Positions 1 through 9,167 of a DNA stretch of 64,000 nucleotides are shown in pieces. Source of the DNA: Ochrobactrum teleogrylli. Lineage in GTDB: Bacteria; Pseudomonadota; Alphaproteobacteria; Rhizobiales; Rhizobiaceae. Made by a program: the position numbers and the translations under genes. Where the stretch lies: NCBI RefSeq assembly GCF_006376685.1, contig NZ_VEWL01000008.1, positions 157,855-221,854 of the forward strand, read 5' to 3'. Below the pieces are notes generated by a model. The model was not told where the DNA came from. It made no database searches and saw only the letters and a program-made list of their open reading frames with translations. Positions within the stretch are counted from its first letter, which is position 1. Every line of letters starts with the position of its first letter.

Positions 1-912
1 GTTTCGTTCGACTTCGAGGGTTTCATAGGTGGCCAGAAGCCCAGATAACGCGTTGGAAGACCGGCTTTTATTGCCCTCGCCTTTCGTTGCTTCGAGCTTC
101 TTTGCCGCTATTTCCTGCTCAAGCGCGTCTGTCTGACGTCTGAGGATTTTGAGTGACGGTGAACCCTCATCGACGGTTCCCACAAGTGCGGAAATTCTCG
201 CCCGCCGGTCAGCCAGTTCCTTCTCCAACCCTCCAACAATCTCAATCTGGACTTGGGCACTTCGCGTTGGGTCGATCGATTGTTCATCGTCGCGAAAAGA
301 TCGTAATTTCCCCAAAGCATTACGAAGTCGCTCTTCGGCATGAGCCACCTCGCCATTGGCAAAAGAAACAGCATCGGTTCTTGCGCGTTCCGACAGTTCG
401 TTCACCAGATCCGTACAATAGCGCAAAACCAGATCTGCTACTTTCCTGGCGTCGTCCGGCGTAAAAGCATTGACTTTGAACGTGATGACACCCGAAATAT
501 TGTCGTAGGATGTCTGGATCATCCCACCCCAATATTCAACGACGTGTTCAATATCGCTCTGTGGACGTAGATGCGAGATAATATCAGGACCGTCGGAAGC
601 ATAAGCCAACCGCAACGGAAAATCCTTTTCAAGCTTCTCGACCAGGCTTCGGCTCTTGATATATTTGAGCAGAATGTATGAATCCGACGTCGTGCTTCCG
701 GCATTTGCTATACCGGTGAATGTCCCAAAAAAGTCGCCACCACTACCCGCATCCATGCTTCTGACGGCGAAGCCAACGCCCGCCACATAACGGTCAGAAG
801 CGATGAATGTGAAGTATAGCGCTCCGAGAATGGAAGGGATAATCACGCATAGAACGAAAGAAATCGCCAGTAAGCGACGCCTTCGCTTTTGGGGGCGGGT
901 TTGCTTAGCCAT
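1..912 (-). CDS. kpsE: Capsule export inner-membrane protein, KpsE/BexC/CtrB family (partial, runs off left edge)
   Basis: About 304 residues are visible, and the C-terminus lies outside the window. I translated the minus strand: a basic N-tail (QKRRRRLL) is followed by one membrane segment near residues 15-35, then a Wzz-like periplasmic domain that becomes strongly helical (EERLRNALGKLRSF, ALEQEIAAKKLEA). This is the layout of polysaccharide co-polymerase proteins that link the ABC exporter to the outer-membrane channel. It follows kpsC in the operon. The ATG at 912 has GGGAGA upstream. The frame is also open back to a TTG at 981, only 6 nt after the kpsC stop, which would add a 23-residue cytoplasmic tail. 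The ABC exporter genes (kpsM/kpsT) would be expected beyond the left edge. Confidence 0.85.
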   Translation of the reverse strand, partial: MAKQTRPQKRRRRLLAISFVLCVIIPSILGALYFTFIASDRYVAGVGFAVRSMDAGSGGDFFGTFTGIANAGSTTSDSYILLKYIKSRSLVEKLEKDFPLRLAYASDGPDIISHLRPQSDIEHVVEYWGGMIQTSYDNISGVITFKVNAFTPDDARKVADLVLRYCTDLVNELSERARTDAVSFANGEVAHAEERLRNALGKLRSFRDDEQSIDPTRSAQVQIEIVGGLEKELADRRARISALVGTVDEGSPSLKILRRQTDALEQEIAAKKLEATKGEGNKSRSSNALSGLLATYETLEVERN

Positions 913-987
913 AGGAGTTTCTCCCGCCGCAGACGGTTGCTGTACTTTGAGAGATACAACTCTATTGAGGGCTTCGCTCAATTTTCG

Positions 988-3027
988 TTACCACCGTGTG
1001 ACCTCTCGGTGGCAAACCCTTACCGAGTTCAAAGATAAGGACTTTGCCTTTGCGGCTCTTAGTGTCTGCACACCCAGCCTGTACAGACGACGCCACAATG
1101 GAACGTGGCATGGAGGCTCATCGCGCCATGCGACCAGTTCCAGCACGACGCGCTCCGGCGTTGTATAATGCCCCGTCACGCGGCTCACATATACTGGATA
1201 AAGGATCAGGGTTCCGGCAATAAGTTCATCTAAGCTTAACTGTCTTTTCCTTGCGTAAGGGACGATATCAGTAGTAAGCCCCCAACCGGAATAGAATGGC
1301 AGTCCATAACAGGTGACAGGAATGTTTCTGAGCAGCGCTTCAAACCCCGCGAGCGACGTTATTGTGTGGACCTCGTCAACCGCGCCAAGCAGTTGAGGCA
1401 TTCCAGCATCCCTCACGATTTCGTCGCAGTAGGTGCTGAACTGTTCGCCACTGGTTCCTCCATCACGCAAACCAGCGGCTACATCAGGATGGGGCTTATA
1501 GATAATATAGGCATCTGGTCTCGATAGACGCACCGCTTTCAACAATTCTATGTTTGTCGATATATACGGAGCGCCGCATCGCAGCGATGCATCGTTTTCG
1601 ACTTGCCCCGGCACCAAAATGATGGGTGAAGGTCCATCGGGGCGACGCCACGCCGATCGCTGAACATTGTACTTGGTGAGTCCGGCGGCAACTATGCTGC
1701 TGCGCAATGCTGCGGCTCGCTGCAGAAGTTTTTCATCTGCATCCACGCTCTCCAGAGTACGCGTGAGGCCAGATGCTTTCGTTGCATCATAATAAATGCC
1801 TGCATCGTCGAGCACCCATGAGAGCGGAGGTGTCAGCTCCGCCCCTAACCCCACAGATCGAAGAAAGCCGTCCTCAACATGGCGGATGGACGACGGTGCA
1901 GGCGCATCTCTAACCCGTTGATTTCCCCATACAAGAATATGCGAATTGGCCGGAACTGTTCTCGCGGTCCTATGAAATTCGATTTCAGCACCAGCGGTAA
2001 AACGGCGAAGAACCGGCTGCTTCCATCGACTGAACCCGATGGCGTGAAGTTTTTTGGGCAACCGTTCCCGCATGCGACGTTGAAATGCGATATAATCAAG
2101 GACGCGCTCCACGTCACAGCTTCGCCCGGTCTCAGGATCGACATAATGCGCATAGTCGATCAGCGCCGCGTGGACGAGTTGTTCGATGCTTTCTTTCTGT
2201 CGTCTGCTCGGCCGCGGCAACCCATCTTGCGTGAGGCCCCAACCCGCATAAAAAGGCATACCGAAACATCGGACATTCTTGCCCCATATCAGTGCCTCAA
2301 AACCGAGTTGGGATGTAACTGTATAAACCCGCTCACATTTTTCAATCAGGCGAACGGGGTGGCAGTTTTCCGTAATCATCAAGACACGCGGATTTTCCAA
2401 AAGCCGTGAAGCGCTGAAATAGCCTCTCCGTCTGCGCGCAAAGACATCTGGATGCGTCTTGATCAGAACCATGCAATCGGGGTTTTCGTTCAGTGCTGCA
2501 AAGAGCACATGCTGAAACGTTTGATCACCGGCGCAGCCATAAGCCACCGATCGGTCTCTATATACTTGATCCACCACAAGAACATAGCGATCTGGTAGAT
2601 CGCCGTCATACTCACGCGCCGAATTATACTTAGAGACGCGCCCTTGACGCCATAACTGGATAAGTTTTTGTGCGCGAGCCGCCTCGGGCGCCGAAAGTGG
2701 CTTCGAAATCAAATGTTCAAAGCGGCTTGGCTTCGTCCCGTCATAATAGATGCCTAAATCATCCTGCACGATGGACAAAGGCGGCTCGCTACGTTCAACC
2801 GAGCGTATAAAGCCGTCTTCCAGTGTTACGTAAGGCAGACCGCAACACGCGGCCAATTGCTTCGCAGCACGCGCATGCAATCCCCTGCCCCACCCTGCAA
2901 TAACATTGATATCTCGCAATCCGCTGAGCGGAAGATAGTGCGGTTCTCCATTGAGGAGTGCGGCGAGATTTGGCAATCGCGAAGCCCTTACGGAAAGGAG
3001 CCCTACTCTTCTCAAGGAGGGGGCCAT
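988..3027 (-). CDS. kpsC: Capsule beta-Kdo transferase KpsC, two-module
   Basis: This 679-residue protein has the usual KpsC length and contains two related Capsule_synth modules. Module 1 shows LEDGFIRS (about residue 70), DDLGIYYDGTKPS and IKTHPDV (about 190). Module 2 shows VEDGFLRS (about 385), DDAGIYYDATKAS and YKPHPDV (about 511). In the characterised family, KpsC extends a poly-beta-Kdo linker on the lipid started by KpsS, at the cytoplasmic face of the inner membrane. The ATG at 3027 overlaps the stop of the upstream glycosyltransferase gene (TGATG), so translation is probably coupled. An in-frame TTG three bases earlier is less likely. No key motif is missing. Confidence 0.92.
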   Translation of the reverse strand: MAPSLRRVGLLSVRASRLPNLAALLNGEPHYLPLSGLRDINVIAGWGRGLHARAAKQLAACCGLPYVTLEDGFIRSVERSEPPLSIVQDDLGIYYDGTKPSRFEHLISKPLSAPEAARAQKLIQLWRQGRVSKYNSAREYDGDLPDRYVLVVDQVYRDRSVAYGCAGDQTFQHVLFAALNENPDCMVLIKTHPDVFARRRRGYFSASRLLENPRVLMITENCHPVRLIEKCERVYTVTSQLGFEALIWGKNVRCFGMPFYAGWGLTQDGLPRPSRRQKESIEQLVHAALIDYAHYVDPETGRSCDVERVLDYIAFQRRMRERLPKKLHAIGFSRWKQPVLRRFTAGAEIEFHRTARTVPANSHILVWGNQRVRDAPAPSSIRHVEDGFLRSVGLGAELTPPLSWVLDDAGIYYDATKASGLTRTLESVDADEKLLQRAAALRSSIVAAGLTKYNVQRSAWRRPDGPSPIILVPGQVENDASLRCGAPYISTNIELLKAVRLSRPDAYIIYKPHPDVAAGLRDGGTSGEQFSTYCDEIVRDAGMPQLLGAVDEVHTITSLAGFEALLRNIPVTCYGLPFYSGWGLTTDIVPYARKRQLSLDELIAGTLILYPVYVSRVTGHYTTPERVVLELVAWRDEPPCHVPLWRRLYRLGVQTLRAAKAKSLSLNSVRVCHREVTRW

Positions 3028-4031
3028 CAACTCACTCTCTCCATGATTTGTCCAAGCCGATGCCGCCAGGTATGATGCTGTAGCACATGGTCCGCGCCCG
3101 CCCGCATGCGCTCGCGATCTGAACGTGACCAGCCATCCCTTGCAAGCCTGTCGAACAATCCCCGCGCCTCATCCTCGGAATCGATTGTTTCGCAGAAATT
3201 TCGAAAATGGCGCATAACGGATGGGGTGGTATTGGTCACGGCGAGACCACCACTTGCAATGATTTCCACCAGTCGCCGCGAGAAAGCCGTTTGCGAATTT
3301 TCGACCGTATTGACATTAAGGCTGGCAACATAACTGCGATAGACACTCGCGGTGCGCCTATGTGTTATGGCCTTCCTGACGCGAATCCAGGGCTCGTTTG
3401 GAAAGCAATACTGTTCTGACCGTCGATTGGAATTGCGATTGTAGACTGTCAGCCCGATATCGTTCGCCGTTTGAAAAGCCATGTCCTGCCAGCGGCGGCG
3501 CTGGGCGTGAATATGTCGGCTATAACTGCCGACAAAAGCAAGTCGCCGGACCGGTTCGGCTGGTGCTGGAAAATGGATTGCTGGTTGCGCTGCAAACATC
3601 AGCACACCTAGCGTTGCCGCGTCCGTTAGTGCGACGCGGTAAAGTGGAAGCGTATTCTCGTCGACCGTGAAGATATACTCGAACAGCCTCGCTGAAGCGA
3701 CGAAGCGGTCGAAATGCACGCCGTCTTCGCGGTTCCAAAATATAGTCGGGATACTCTCGTCCCGCGCACGGCCCACCACACAGTCCAGCAAGGCGTTGCT
3801 GCGCTCCGGGTGATCAGGATAAGACGCAATGCCATATCTCCAGCTGCCCCGGTATCCTTCCCAGGCGGATTCAACCAACAGAAGATCCGGCTTCCAATGG
3901 TCAAAAATGTAAAGGCTGTTCCATGGGGTGAGATTCATCACCCGGCACTCATGGGAAAGGCAGATGCGCGTCGGTTCGTCCGCAATCAGGGCAACCTTAA
4001 GGCTCGCGAAAATGGAGCGCGGCGAGTTCAT
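3027..4031 (-). CDS. CgeB-like family glycosyltransferase
   Basis: This 334-residue protein resembles the CgeB/DUF3880-type GT-B fold. It carries KPDLLLVESAWEG (residues about 47-60), PTIFWNREDGVHF (about 95-108), and a C-terminal segment with NVNTVENSQTAFSRRLVEIIASGG. The same landmarks occur in residues 650-960 of the next protein upstream (ILFVESAWRG, PTVFWNKEDPVHY, NMNSIKQSQSMFARRGFELL), so the two look like paralogous copies. It probably adds a sugar to the capsule repeat or linker in the cytoplasm; donor and acceptor cannot be read from sequence. The start overlaps the end of the upstream gene by ATGA. Confidence 0.75.
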   Translation of the reverse strand: MNSPRSIFASLKVALIADEPTRICLSHECRVMNLTPWNSLYIFDHWKPDLLLVESAWEGYRGSWRYGIASYPDHPERSNALLDCVVGRARDESIPTIFWNREDGVHFDRFVASARLFEYIFTVDENTLPLYRVALTDAATLGVLMFAAQPAIHFPAPAEPVRRLAFVGSYSRHIHAQRRRWQDMAFQTANDIGLTVYNRNSNRRSEQYCFPNEPWIRVRKAITHRRTASVYRSYVASLNVNTVENSQTAFSRRLVEIIASGGLAVTNTTPSVMRHFRNFCETIDSEDEARGLFDRLARDGWSRSDRERMRAGADHVLQHHTWRHRLGQIMERVS

Positions 4032-7000
4032 GCGAACGCCTCTGCATCAAGGCGGCAGATAAGCGCCAATTCCCGGCGTATGATCTCGTTGGCACTGCTT
4101 TGGTTGCGGACGCGTTTGGCCGCAGCCCGCGACATGTCCAGGAACTTCTGCGGATGTTGGTATAGGTCGGCTATTGCCCCTGCCAATCCAGCAGAGTCTT
4201 CCGGCTTGGCCAGATAGCCGCAGGTTTCATCCAGAAATTCAGGTATCGCCGATATTGCGGTGGTGACCGGAACGAGCCCGGAAGACATGGCCTCATCGCG
4301 GGAAACACCCTGTGAATCCCACCGGGTAGGCGTCAGAAAAACTCCATAATTCTCCTGAATTGCGACAATTTCCGTATGAGAAACAAAGCGCTTTTCCAGA
4401 AACACGTTCCTGAAACCCTGCAAGGGCAATGTCTCTTCATCAAACAGTTGCCCGTCACCGATCAGGCGAAACTCGAGAGCCGAGAAGAAGGGCTCCTTCT
4501 GCAGCTCCAGTATCGCTGCGACGGATAGGTCATTGGCGTATTTCTTGGATGCATAAGTTCTGATCGACAAAATCCGCTGCCGATGAGAAATATCTTTCTT
4601 GCGATAGGCGAAAAGCTCTGTGTCAATCGGATTGTGAATGATGGAATATCGCCACTCTGCGAGACGAAACCCTAGATCCTCCATCACCTCTTCGGAAAAA
4701 CTCTTCGATACGAAGATGATGTGCAGATTGTCGTGCTGCTTGGCCAAAAGCTTCCGCCAGAACGTCAACCTTTGCTCGCTTTTAGCCTTCTCGGCCTGAC
4801 GCTCCATATCGTTGCGGAAATTGAATTCCCGGCGATGCCAGGGCTGAATTTCGGCACCGTGAATCCAGACATTTACCCTGACTTTATCAATATGACGTTC
4901 CAACACCTGCCACATGGCCGGATCGAGAAAATGCACGGCTATGCTTTCAAGCTGCCGGTTCCCGATCAGCTTGTCCAGCGCCTCAGCGCCACCGGTCGTT
5001 ACGTCAATATCTTCGAATTCGTAATAGCCAAGAACCGCGTTCGGCTGAAACCGAAAGACATCGACCGGTACACCGTGTTTGAAATAGTGTTTCACCCGGC
5101 TATGGACGAAGCCGTTCCGGTACAGATCGTCATAGCGGGGATAATGATTGGTCAAAACGAGGTGGCGCGCTTTTCCCAGCAGCGCACCGGGCACCATTGC
5201 TTTGTGACCTTTAAAGAGCCTTTTGACTTCGGTGGTTCCGGGACCGTAAAGGCGCAAACCGATACGGACAAGCGCTGCGCCTTCGGGCAAGGTGCAAGTG
5301 GCGTTCTGGTTCGCATGGAATATTTCATGGCTCAGCTTCTGTTTCCTTGCATCCAGATAGACCAGAACACACTGCACGTTTAGTCCCGGCGTCGTTTCCA
5401 GATGGAGTTTTGCAGAACCCGCAAAGCCAAGCGCTGCTGGCTCCAGTTCCCTGGCGGCATAAACATATTCATGTTTTCCATCTGGTAGCGTTGAAGATAT
5501 GTGCCAGCTTTGGCCCTCAACTGCGAGTGCAAGACATTCGCTACCGGTTGTCTTGAAAAGACTGGCAAGTTCTGGAGCCCCAATCACCGCGTCTGATCCA
5601 AACGGCATCGCATCAGCTTCGATCGCTTCGGCACTTGCGATAATGGCCGCCATGTCGAACCCGGTATCGAAACTCCCATCGTCAACCTGTTTCAAATTAT
5701 CCGCGCTGACCGATGCTCCGTTTTCGCAATAATTGAATTCATCGATAAACAGAGCGCGATCGACGGTGACGACCTTTTTGGGAAGGCTGACCGTCCAGTC
5801 GCAAACAGCTTCACTCTCAATCACCGAAACCGCAATCAGGGCTGCCTTCGCCATCACCTTATGACCGCAACGATAGCGCTGGCCGGTGTCGTTCAGTATG
5901 ATCCCATCGGCGGAATCCTGCCCATAATAATAATGGTCATGTTTACCGATAGCTTCACCGTCGAAATAGCGCGTCGCCAGAGCAAGATCGGTGAGGTAAT
6001 GGCGCCCGTAATAATCCGCTGCAACCATGCCCGCGACATAGCGTGCGCTGCCGGTGAGCGATGCGAATTGCGCGTGGTTTAGACGTTCGCTCGCAACCAC
6101 ATGAACGATATCATCCACCTTGGACTCGACCTCAAATTCGTTGGTCACGACCATAAGGCGCTTTTGTCGGTATGCCTGACGGTGGAAATTCGCCAGTATC
6201 AGGTCGAATTCGTCTCTGTCGCTTGCATAGGCAACCACCAGAATATCCGGCAGGAGTTGGGCCTGCTGGGTTTTCAGTGCCTTAGAGGCAAGGTAAGCGA
6301 GACGATCCTGCATGGTGTGTTCGCTCATAACCTTGCGAAGACCCGCCAACCGGAATTTTCGCTCCGTCGTTCCATCTGAAATTTTGTCGAGCCGCCGGAT
6401 GATTTCCGCACCATTGTCGCTGCACACAACCAGTTCGCCGAAAAGATTGCGCACGCCACGTGAAAAATTGCTGATCGTTATTGTGTTGCTGCCAAGCAGT
6501 TCGAAACCGCGCCGCGCAAACATGCTTTGTGACTGCTTGATCGAGTTCATGTTGATGGCATGGGTGTAGGCCTTATAGGCTCTTTCGATCTGATCATAGG
6601 GGAGATGCCCAACAATGAATGGCTGAAATTCGGGTGGGAACTGATATCGCGGATCATCCTGACCGTAATTGCGGTCATAGATTGCGACCTTATGATTTTC
6701 GGCAAGCGCCGAAATGACACTGGCCAAGTCTCCGTTGCGTTCCGGATAACGGGCATAATAAGCCCCTGCAAATGAGAACGCCTGCTCTCTCGCATAGGTT
6801 TCAATTGGATTGAACCGGGCAGTCGGACAAGCAAAAGGCAGGAGCCAGACATTATCATGCCCAAGCGCTGCCTTATAGCGGCCAATGCAATCGATATCCG
6901 TCGTGAGAACGTGATCGAACAGCACAGCGGTGTTCAGAAAGGTCTCGTAATGGACAGGGTCTTCCTTGTTCCAGAAGACGGTGGGTATGTGTTGTTGTCT

Positions 7001-9160
7001 GCACCATTCCACCAGCTCGACCAGTTGATTGCTGCGATGCCCGACCTGATTGCCCCAAAGCCCATCTTTTCCGCGCCATGCGGATTCCACAAACAGAATT
7101 TCGGGCTGAAACGTATCCAACTGTTCACGCCATTCATCCGGTGTCAACTGCATGAGGACCGCTTCATGCTCATAGGATGCATAGGTGAAGTCGTCCATGA
7201 TGCAGGCAATTTTCAGGGCCTTAAGTTGTTGAGCGCTGTAGCCTGCCTTATCAAAGGTAATCGACGGCAATTTAGGGGCTGCGGGAACCAAACGGGCCGT
7301 TTTGGCTTCACCCTTGGTCCGGCGCTTTGCGTCTTTCGATATATCCCGAAGGCGCTGCGGCAGGAGAACAAGGCCTTGCCACGATTTACTGGCCTGGATG
7401 AGCGCATAGCCAAGCTGAAACGAAATCATATTGCGCGTTCGCAAGGCTTTCGCTTCCGCCAGGACACGAGCTCGCTCTGCGGTTTCAACCTTATTTTGCA
7501 AACTCATGATGTGGGCGCTGGAGCGCTGCACCTGCCGCTGCAATTCATCATTGCGGATACCGGCGCTGCGCATATCCAGTTGCGCGGCCTCCAGCTTGCC
7601 GAATGTCTCCTTATGGAGGTCCTTTTCGGCCTCCAGCTCTTTTTGAGTCTGGTCGTGGACAAGCTTCCGCTGTACCGCATCCGTACGCAATCGAACAAGA
7701 TCGTGTTCCGCATCCATTAGACTGGATGTCAGCGATGCGATCTTCTCATCCTTTTCGGTAAGATCAATTTGTAGCTCACTGATTTTGCATTCAAGAACCC
7801 GGCGCTGGAATCGTTCGCTTTCCTGTAGTTTTGCGAAGAGCTCCAGTTCGGCTTTTCCTTGACTGACCGCAGCCAGAGCATCTTTCAACTCTCCCGAAAG
7901 GCGGGCGATTTCCTGATCCTGATCGTCCCGCTCAGCGCGAAGCTGTTTCAACCGGCTTGCGGCGATATTGGCCTCGCTTGTCTGAGCGGCCAGCCGTTCG
8001 TTTGCTTCCTTCAGCAAGGTCTCGACCGCTTCAAGGCGACCTTCGGCGAGGACCACTTTTTTCTCTGCCACAAGCCGTTCTCGGCGCTCGCTCTCAAGCG
8101 TTGTGGCGAGTCCTTCCGCTTCGCGCCTGAAACGTTCAGTCAGAGTTTCAAGGGCTGCATGTTCTGCCTTGAGGCGCGTAATGTCCTGCGCGGATGCCGC
8201 TTTCTCCAGTTTTGCTTTCTGCAAACTGTCTTCCAACACATCAACACTGTCGGCTATTTCGGCGTCCTTGCTTCGGTGAAAATCGATCTCGGCGCTAAGC
8301 GTCGCAACACGCTCCTCAGCAAGCAGTTGGATTATCTCTGCCTGGGAAATTGTGTCTATCAGGGTAGCATTCTGTTCATTGGCGGATTGAAGTCGCGCCT
8401 TCAACTTGCTGATCTTGGAGGACAAGGTCCCTGATTTTGCAATCAGATCGCGTTCGACATACTGGAAGGCCTGCTCCACCTCTGCAAGCAAAGCCACCGA
8501 TGGCACTTCGTCCAGCAAAAGCTGCTCTTGGCGCTTTCGGCCAACAAAACCGATCCACTTACCGAAGAATTTCACTTCCTCGATTATGAAATAGGCAACC
8601 AGCAGACGCCACGGTTCGAGCAGATAGAATGTATGTTTGTGGTCCGGCCAGTCATTGACGCCAAAGGGCACGGTGACGATGACGGTTCCGCATTCATTGA
8701 GAAGGCGGGCGGCGGCACCGACGAATTCCTCCGGCTTCGTCAGATGCTCCAGCACTTCGCTCATGATGACGGTGTCGAATGTTTCGGCTCCGAAATCCGC
8801 GCCGATAAAATCGCCATGAACGAATTTGACGCTGTTCTGCACATGCGCCGGTTCGTGCGAGATGAACTGCCGCGCCTCGTCGATGGCTCTCTTGGAGATA
8901 TCCAGAGCGACGACGGACCGTCTTTCCCGCCCCAACAGGATCGATGTGATCCCCTGGCTGCAGCCGACGTCAAGAATACGCATGCCCATGGCGCGGGCAC
9001 ATATCCAATGGATGCGCTCCCGCGTGGACTGGGCAAAATCTTTTCCCAGCTGCCCGAGATAGGCTTCGGTGATGCGATCATGCAGGTCGGGCAACGGCTT
9101 GCCGGCAGGAAGCTCGTTGACCGTGGTTTGTTCAGCAGCATCTGACGATGGAAGGGACAT
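4028..9160 (-). CDS. Giant fused methyltransferase - coiled coil - triple glycosyltransferase, putative capsule polymerase/terminator
   Basis: This 1710-residue protein has no signal peptide or membrane segment. Residues about 25-210 are a class I SAM methyltransferase (ILDVGCSQG at 62-70, then EVLEHL). About 225-570 is almost uninterrupted heptad-like helix rich in E, K, A and L. About 650-960 is a CgeB-like glycosyltransferase. About 970-1190 resembles a GT2-type GT-A domain (NFHRQAYRQKRLMVVTNE, DYYGRHYLTDL), but its expected DDDDYY site reads VAADYY. About 1195-1325 looks beta-rich. About 1330-1705 is a GT4-type domain (HGAEI, LIGDGQLFDE, SRDEAMSSGLVPV). The locus has no other gene that looks like a polymerase, so this is the best candidate, possibly combined with a WbdD-like terminator and ruler. 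That role is inference. The stop overlaps the next gene by ATGA. Confidence 0.85.
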   Translation of the reverse strand: MSLPSSDAAEQTTVNELPAGKPLPDLHDRITEAYLGQLGKDFAQSTRERIHWICARAMGMRILDVGCSQGITSILLGRERRSVVALDISKRAIDEARQFISHEPAHVQNSVKFVHGDFIGADFGAETFDTVIMSEVLEHLTKPEEFVGAAARLLNECGTVIVTVPFGVNDWPDHKHTFYLLEPWRLLVAYFIIEEVKFFGKWIGFVGRKRQEQLLLDEVPSVALLAEVEQAFQYVERDLIAKSGTLSSKISKLKARLQSANEQNATLIDTISQAEIIQLLAEERVATLSAEIDFHRSKDAEIADSVDVLEDSLQKAKLEKAASAQDITRLKAEHAALETLTERFRREAEGLATTLESERRERLVAEKKVVLAEGRLEAVETLLKEANERLAAQTSEANIAASRLKQLRAERDDQDQEIARLSGELKDALAAVSQGKAELELFAKLQESERFQRRVLECKISELQIDLTEKDEKIASLTSSLMDAEHDLVRLRTDAVQRKLVHDQTQKELEAEKDLHKETFGKLEAAQLDMRSAGIRNDELQRQVQRSSAHIMSLQNKVETAERARVLAEAKALRTRNMISFQLGYALIQASKSWQGLVLLPQRLRDISKDAKRRTKGEAKTARLVPAAPKLPSITFDKAGYSAQQLKALKIACIMDDFTYASYEHEAVLMQLTPDEWREQLDTFQPEILFVESAWRGKDGLWGNQVGHRSNQLVELVEWCRQQHIPTVFWNKEDPVHYETFLNTAVLFDHVLTTDIDCIGRYKAALGHDNVWLLPFACPTARFNPIETYAREQAFSFAGAYYARYPERNGDLASVISALAENHKVAIYDRNYGQDDPRYQFPPEFQPFIVGHLPYDQIERAYKAYTHAINMNSIKQSQSMFARRGFELLGSNTITISNFSRGVRNLFGELVVCSDNGAEIIRRLDKISDGTTERKFRLAGLRKVMSEHTMQDRLAYLASKALKTQQAQLLPDILVVAYASDRDEFDLILANFHRQAYRQKRLMVVTNEFEVESKVDDIVHVVASERLNHAQFASLTGSARYVAGMVAADYYGRHYLTDLALATRYFDGEAIGKHDHYYYGQDSADGIILNDTGQRYRCGHKVMAKAALIAVSVIESEAVCDWTVSLPKKVVTVDRALFIDEFNYCENGASVSADNLKQVDDGSFDTGFDMAAIIASAEAIEADAMPFGSDAVIGAPELASLFKTTGSECLALAVEGQSWHISSTLPDGKHEYVYAARELEPAALGFAGSAKLHLETTPGLNVQCVLVYLDARKQKLSHEIFHANQNATCTLPEGAALVRIGLRLYGPGTTEVKRLFKGHKAMVPGALLGKARHLVLTNHYPRYDDLYRNGFVHSRVKHYFKHGVPVDVFRFQPNAVLGYYEFEDIDVTTGGAEALDKLIGNRQLESIAVHFLDPAMWQVLERHIDKVRVNVWIHGAEIQPWHRREFNFRNDMERQAEKAKSEQRLTFWRKLLAKQHDNLHIIFVSKSFSEEVMEDLGFRLAEWRYSIIHNPIDTELFAYRKKDISHRQRILSIRTYASKKYANDLSVAAILELQKEPFFSALEFRLIGDGQLFDEETLPLQGFRNVFLEKRFVSHTEIVAIQENYGVFLTPTRWDSQGVSRDEAMSSGLVPVTTAISAIPEFLDETCGYLAKPEDSAGLAGAIADLYQHPQKFLDMSRAAAKRVRNQSSANEIIRRELALICRLDAEAFA

Positions 9161-9167
9161 GTCGTGT

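Noticed and set aside
6857..7720. Long plus-strand open frames inside the giant capsule gene (also near 4721-5383, 7859-8434 and 8528-9145)
   Set aside because: The minus-strand frame is continuous over 1710 codons with recognisable domains; the plus-strand frames have no domain, ribosome site or operon context.
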